In this document: piece by piece, positions 6,067 to 7,622 of the stretch | How positions within the stretch are numbered: position 1 is the stretch's first letter | Layout of the letters: the number at the start of each line of letters is the position of its first letter | NCBI GenBank assembly: GCA_003973505.1 | Contig: QNXT01000230.1 | Span: 1 to 7,622 of the forward strand | Length of the DNA stretch: 7,622 nt | DNA from: Bacteroidota bacterium | GTDB taxonomy: Bacteria > Bacteroidota > Bacteroidia > Bacteroidales > UBA1556 | Direction: 5' to 3' | Translations under genes and position numbers: made by a program | The notes under the pieces: model-generated | Told to the model about the DNA's origin: nothing | The model's input: the letters and a program-made list of their open reading frames with translations, nothing else | Databases searched by the model: none

Positions 6067-7068
6067 TTATTTATTATTAATTGCTTCCTTGATTTTTATT
6101 TCAAGCTCTTCGGCTAATTCTGGATTGTCTTTTAATAATTGCTTCACAGCCTCGCGTCCTTGACCCAATTTGGTTTCGCCATAACTAAACCAGGAACCGC
6201 TCTTTTTAACAATGCCAAATTCAACACCCAAGTCAACCAATTCGCCTACTTTAGAGAAACCTTCACCATAGATGATGTCCAATTCTGCAGTGCGGAATGG
6301 AGGGGCAACCTTATTCTTTACTACTTTAATTTTTACTCGGTTACCCAATACTTTTTCGGTGTCTTTAATCTGACTTGAGCGACGAATATCAATACGAACC
6401 GATGCGTAGAACTTCAATGCATTACCACCGGTAGTTGTTTCGGGATTGCCGAACATTACACCAATTTTTTCACGTAATTGATTGATAAATATACAGGTAG
6501 TGCCGGTTTTACTAATGGTTCCCGTAAGCTTACGTAAAGCTTGTGACATCAATCGCGCATGAAGTCCCATTTTTGAATCGCCCATTTCGCCCTCAATTTC
6601 GCTTTTTGGGGTAAGTGCTGCTACCGAGTCGATTACAATAATATCCAAAGCGCCTGAACGAATCAAACTATCAGCAATCTCCAAAGCTTGCTCTCCATGG
6701 TCGGGTTGCGAGATTAAAAGATTTGCTGTGTCCACGCCAAGTTTTTCAGCATAATAGCGATCGAAAGCATGTTCCGCATCAATAAATGCAGCTAAGCCTC
6801 CTTGCTTTTGTGCTTCTGCAATGGCATGAATGGCCAAGGTGGTTTTTCCTGATGACTCAGGTCCATAAATTTCAATTACGCGACCACGTGGGAAGCCGCC
6901 TATGCCTAAGGCTACATCCAATCCCAATGATCCGGTGGGGATGACTTCCACTTCCTCAACAGCCTCGTCACCTAAGCGCATGATGCTGCCTTTTCCGTAA
7001 TTCTTTTCTATTTTATCGAGTGTAAGCTGTAAAGCTTTTAGTTTTTCTTTATTCTCGTCTTTTGCCAT
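6067..7068 (-). CDS. recA: recombinase RecA
   Basis: RecA forms ATP-dependent filaments on single-stranded DNA, drives homologous strand exchange and, where LexA exists, promotes its cleavage. All core elements are present in the 333 residues: Walker A GPESSGKT at 69-76, DAEH with catalytic E99 (97-100), Walker B LDIIVIDS at 141-148, loop L1 around [17 protein letters not shown] (157-173), INQLR with the ATP-sensing Q197 (195-199), and loop L2 [10 protein letters not shown] (207-216). The C-terminus ends shortly after the small C-terminal domain ([13 protein letters not shown]), so the long acidic tail of E. coli RecA (353 residues) is missing. The ATG at 7068 gives the usual [10 protein letters not shown] start. 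No TAnnTTTG promoter is visible in the 111 bases upstream, which fits transcription from bcp; a direct repeat and a palindrome lie there instead. Confidence 0.98.
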   Translation of the reverse strand: MAKDENKEKLKALQLTLDKIEKNYGKGSIMRLGDEAVEEVEVIPTGSLGLDVALGIGGFPRGRVIEIYGPESSGKTTLAIHAIAEAQKQGGLAAFIDAEHAFDRYYAEKLGVDTANLLISQPDHGEQALEIADSLIRSGALDIIVIDSVAALTPKSEIEGEMGDSKMGLHARLMSQALRKLTGTISKTGTTCIFINQLREKIGVMFGNPETTTGGNALKFYASVRIDIRRSSQIKDTEKVLGNRVKIKVVKNKVAPPFRTAELDIIYGEGFSKVGELVDLGVEFGIVKKSGSWFSYGETKLGQGREAVKQLLKDNPELAEELEIKIKEAINNK

Positions 7069-7095
7069 TATTGTATATTTTATTTGCGTTAATTT

Positions 7096-7122
7096 TCTTT
7101 TGATTCTGTATCATCTTTTGAT
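7096..7122 (-). repeat. 9-bp direct repeat upstream of recA
   Basis: On the minus strand ATCAAAAGA occurs at 7122-7114 and again at 7104-7096, separated by nine bases (18-base period), 28 to 54 bases before the recA start codon. The period is near two helical turns, so a dimeric DNA-binding protein is conceivable. The copies are AT-rich and may be chance. Confidence 0.5.
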
Positions 7123-7130
7123 AATTCATT

Positions 7131-7152
7131 AAGCCAGTTCAAGAACAGGCTT
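7131..7152. repeat. interrupted palindrome between bcp and recA
   Basis: AAGCC-A-GTT, a four-base loop CAAG, then AAC-A-GGCTT form a hairpin with one A-A mismatch. It lies about 27 bases past the bcp stop. On the minus strand it is followed by TTAATGAATT rather than a T run, so it is at best a weak terminator for bcp; it could instead be an operator or an mRNA processing/stability hairpin in a bcp-recA transcript. Confidence 0.5.
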
Positions 7153-7179
7153 TACTCATCTTAGCAATCAAATAAATTA

Positions 7180-7622
7180 TTATTCATATTCTGCTAAAAT
7201 CTGCTCTGCATGTTCCTTGGTTTTTACCTTGGTAAATACCTTTTCGATTACGCCATTATCAATTACAAATGTGGTACGATGAATGCCATCATATTCCCGA
7301 CCGTATAATTTCTTTGGTCCCCAAATGCCGTAAGCTTTCAATATTTCTTTCTCGGTATCAGGAATCAATGGAAAAGGAAAATCGTATTTATCTTTGAAAC
7401 GTTGTTGCTTTTTGCTGTCATCGGCACTAATTCCCAATAGCGCAAATCCTTTGTCCGTAAGCTCTTTATAATGGTCGCGGAGATTACAAGCTTCGTTGGT
7501 GCAACCTGGGGTCATGGCCTTAGGATAAGAGAATAGGATTAGCTTTTTACCCGCATAATCCGAAAGCTTAATTGGGTTACCCGCTTCGTCAACGGTATTG
7601 AAATCGGGGGCTTTATCTCCCG
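7180..7622 (-). CDS. bcp: thioredoxin-dependent thiol peroxidase (Bcp/PrxQ), 5' end cut by the window
   Basis: Bcp is a peroxiredoxin that reduces hydrogen peroxide and organic hydroperoxides in the cytoplasm using thioredoxin. The frame is open to the right edge; 146 complete codons are visible, starting GDKAPDF, the usual beginning a few residues after the Met in this family, so only about five to eight residues are missing. An internal ATG at 7515 is the Met just before TPGCT and is not the start. The active site TPGCTNEAC has the peroxidatic Cys in PGC and a second Cys five residues later, the arrangement of atypical two-Cys Bcp proteins such as E. coli Bcp. Later landmarks are LLGISADDSKKQQRFKDKY and the C-terminal strand region near RTTFVID. 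It lies 111 bases upstream of recA on the same strand, an order known in Bacteroidales. Confidence 0.95.
   Translation of the reverse strand, partial: GDKAPDFNTVDEAGNPIKLSDYAGKKLILFSYPKAMTPGCTNEACNLRDHYKELTDKGFALLGISADDSKKQQRFKDKYDFPFPLIPDTEKEILKAYGIWGPKKLYGREYDGIHRTTFVIDNGVIEKVFTKVKTKEHAEQILAEYE

Noticed and set aside
7137..7146. LexA/SOS box upstream of recA from GTTCAAGAAC
   Set aside because: The Gram-positive box has GAAC before GTTC with a four-base gap; here the order is reversed with a two-base gap, and no LexA evidence is in the window.
7180..7515. Peroxiredoxin starting at the ATG at 7515
   Set aside because: That Met is the residue just before TPGCT in the active site; the frame continues upstream to the window edge with the conserved GDKAPDF beginning.

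Overview
The window looks like an ordinary chromosomal stretch from a member of the Bacteroidota, probably Bacteroidales or a relative. Four sites match the Bacteroidota promoter -7 element TAnnTTTG (three exactly, one with a single mismatch). Genes lack recognisable Shine-Dalgarno sequences, and three predicted lipoproteins have short signal peptides ending in VSC. The DNA is AT-rich. From family knowledge, the order ruvX-def-TPR lipoprotein and the pair bcp-recA are both familiar in this phylum.

Plus strand, left part (1-1916): a possible 3' end of an unrecognised gene at the left edge; a tRNA-Pro(GGG) with its own promoter and a strong terminator; then a tight cluster of ruvX (Holliday-junction resolvase-like/16S rRNA processing nuclease), def (peptide deformylase) and a small TPR-like lipoprotein, separated by 4 and 13 nt. 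The ruvX promoter appears to use sequence inside the tRNA terminator.

Minus strand, rest of the window (7622 down to 1913), in transcription order: bcp (thiol peroxidase, cut by the right edge), recA, an eight-repeat TPR lipoprotein, a lipoprotein S9-family peptidase resembling dipeptidyl-peptidase 5, and cdaA (c-di-AMP synthase). A hairpin follows recA and a strong terminator follows the peptidase. The likely transcription units are therefore bcp-recA, TPR-peptidase, and cdaA alone. cdaA converges on the TPR lipoprotein of the plus strand, and the two share the four bases TTAA as overlapping stop codons.

Functionally the genes cover basic housekeeping: translation (tRNA-Pro, peptide deformylase, RuvX in rRNA maturation), DNA repair (RecA), peroxide defence (Bcp), second-messenger signalling (CdaA) and cell-envelope peptide digestion (DPP5-like peptidase beside a TPR lipoprotein). 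I found no mobile element, CRISPR array, phage gene or defence system. I do not see a previously undescribed system; the points of interest are regulatory: promoters nested in terminator hairpins, near-leaderless starts, a TTG start for cdaA, and repeats upstream of recA.
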